Below are positions 6,345 to 6,555 of a DNA stretch of 6,555 nucleotides, one piece after another. The position numbers and the translations under genes are program-made. How positions within the stretch are numbered: position 1 is the stretch's first letter; each line of letters opens with the position of its first letter. A model generated the notes under the pieces. It saw only the letters and a program-made list of their open reading frames with translations, was not told the origin of the DNA and made no database searches. Source of the stretch: an uncultured Eggerthellaceae bacterium (GTDB lineage: Bacteria; Actinomycetota; Coriobacteriia; Coriobacteriales; Eggerthellaceae); the NCBI GenBank assembly GCA_934623455.1, contig CAKTVK010000108.1, positions 1 to 6,555 of the forward strand, read 5' to 3'.

Positions 6345-6456
6345 TCGAGCGAAAAAAACGACAACATGCCGCCGACGGGTCGGGATGAACCCGCAGCGAA
6401 CTTGCCCCAGCGGCGCCGACCGTGTTGAAACCCCAGCACACCGCAACATGGCACAA

Positions 6457-6491
6457 GAAAACCCGAGGTGCGCAGGGCGCCTCGGGTTTTC
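6457..6491. terminator. Strong two-way hairpin terminator
   Basis: Stem GAAAACCCGAGGTGC / GCGCCTCGGGTTTTC: 15 pairs including one T-G wobble, loop GCAGG. The arms carry AAAA on one side and TTTT on the other, so it can act in both directions, though the T-run is only four long. No gene for it is visible on the left. It may stop a minus-strand transcript entering from the right, or mark the end of an unannotated RNA. Confidence 0.7.
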
Positions 6492-6503
6492 GAATGCTCA
6501 AAA

Positions 6504-6538
6504 TGTTGACAAAAGGTGGGGTAATTTGTCAACAAAAA
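6504..6538 (-). repeat. 35-bp repeat, copy 2 (inverted)
   Basis: Exact reverse complement of 6007-6041 over 35 bases. On the minus strand it follows GGTCGCCTTCG and a T-run. That looks like the 3' half of a terminator belonging to a minus-strand gene to the right of the window. Confidence 0.9.
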
Positions 6539-6555
6539 CGAAGGCGACCCCGGGA

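Larger units (their letters stand above)
6013..6555. other. Gene-free, repeat-rich region
   Basis: No reading frame here has a plausible ribosome binding site or a recognisable product. The short frames all run across the repeats and are explained by them. The region contains two 35-bp inverted copies, an inner imperfect inverted pair, a degenerate tRNA-like stretch and a two-way terminator. Inverted repeats, hairpins and the lack of genes suggest remnants of small non-autonomous mobile elements or intergenic repeat families. Confidence 0.65.

Noticed and set aside
6280..6535. Short open frames on both strands of the repeat region
   Set aside because: They run across the inverted repeats, lack ribosome binding sites and have no recognisable protein signature.
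6007..6538. CRISPR array
   Set aside because: Only two copies, in inverted orientation and 462 bp apart, with no regularly spaced direct repeats and no cas genes in the window.

Overview
The window is GC-rich bacterial chromosome. It holds three housekeeping genes and, at the right end, a gene-free stretch of about 540 bases packed with repeats. The mix suggests a high-GC Gram-positive, possibly a gut actinobacterium of the Coriobacteriia (Eggerthella-like). Grounds are a long U32 protein with a DUF3656-type middle, a class A penicillin-binding protein with a Gly/Thr-rich tail, clear Shine-Dalgarno sites, and what looks like a leaderless gene. This placement is inference and is not strong.

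Layout from left to right. Positions 1-811 (minus) are the first 270 codons of tyrosyl-tRNA synthetase (tyrS), cut by the window edge. Positions 812-1225 are non-coding. They hold the tyrS promoter (-35 at 991-996, -10 at 969-974), a structured tyrS leader of about 150 nt, and a G-rich 3' flank of the next gene with a G-quadruplex-type motif. Positions 1226-3712 (minus) are an 828-residue U32 family protein of the RlhA type, probably an rRNA-modifying protein rather than a protease. Positions 3713-3763 form a very short divergent promoter region. Positions 3764-5923 (plus) are a 719-residue bifunctional class A penicillin-binding protein, followed by an intrinsic terminator at 5980-6012.

Positions 6013-6555 have no credible gene. 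A 35-bp sequence occurs twice as a perfect inverted repeat (6007-6041 and 6504-6538). Each copy is itself a dyad and each starts in a T-run on its own strand; for the left copy this is the T-run of the terminator after the penicillin-binding protein gene. Between them lie a second, imperfect inverted repeat pair (6178-6209 and 6313-6344, perhaps extending to 6158-6364), a degenerate tRNA-like stretch near 6066-6143, and a strong two-way hairpin terminator at 6457-6491.

Functionally the genes serve translation (tyrosine charging; probable ribosomal RNA hydroxylation) and cell-wall synthesis. The U32 gene and the penicillin-binding protein gene share one 51-bp divergent control region in which the two -10 elements overlap. 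The most unusual material is this compact divergent, probably leaderless promoter and the nested inverted repeats at the right end.
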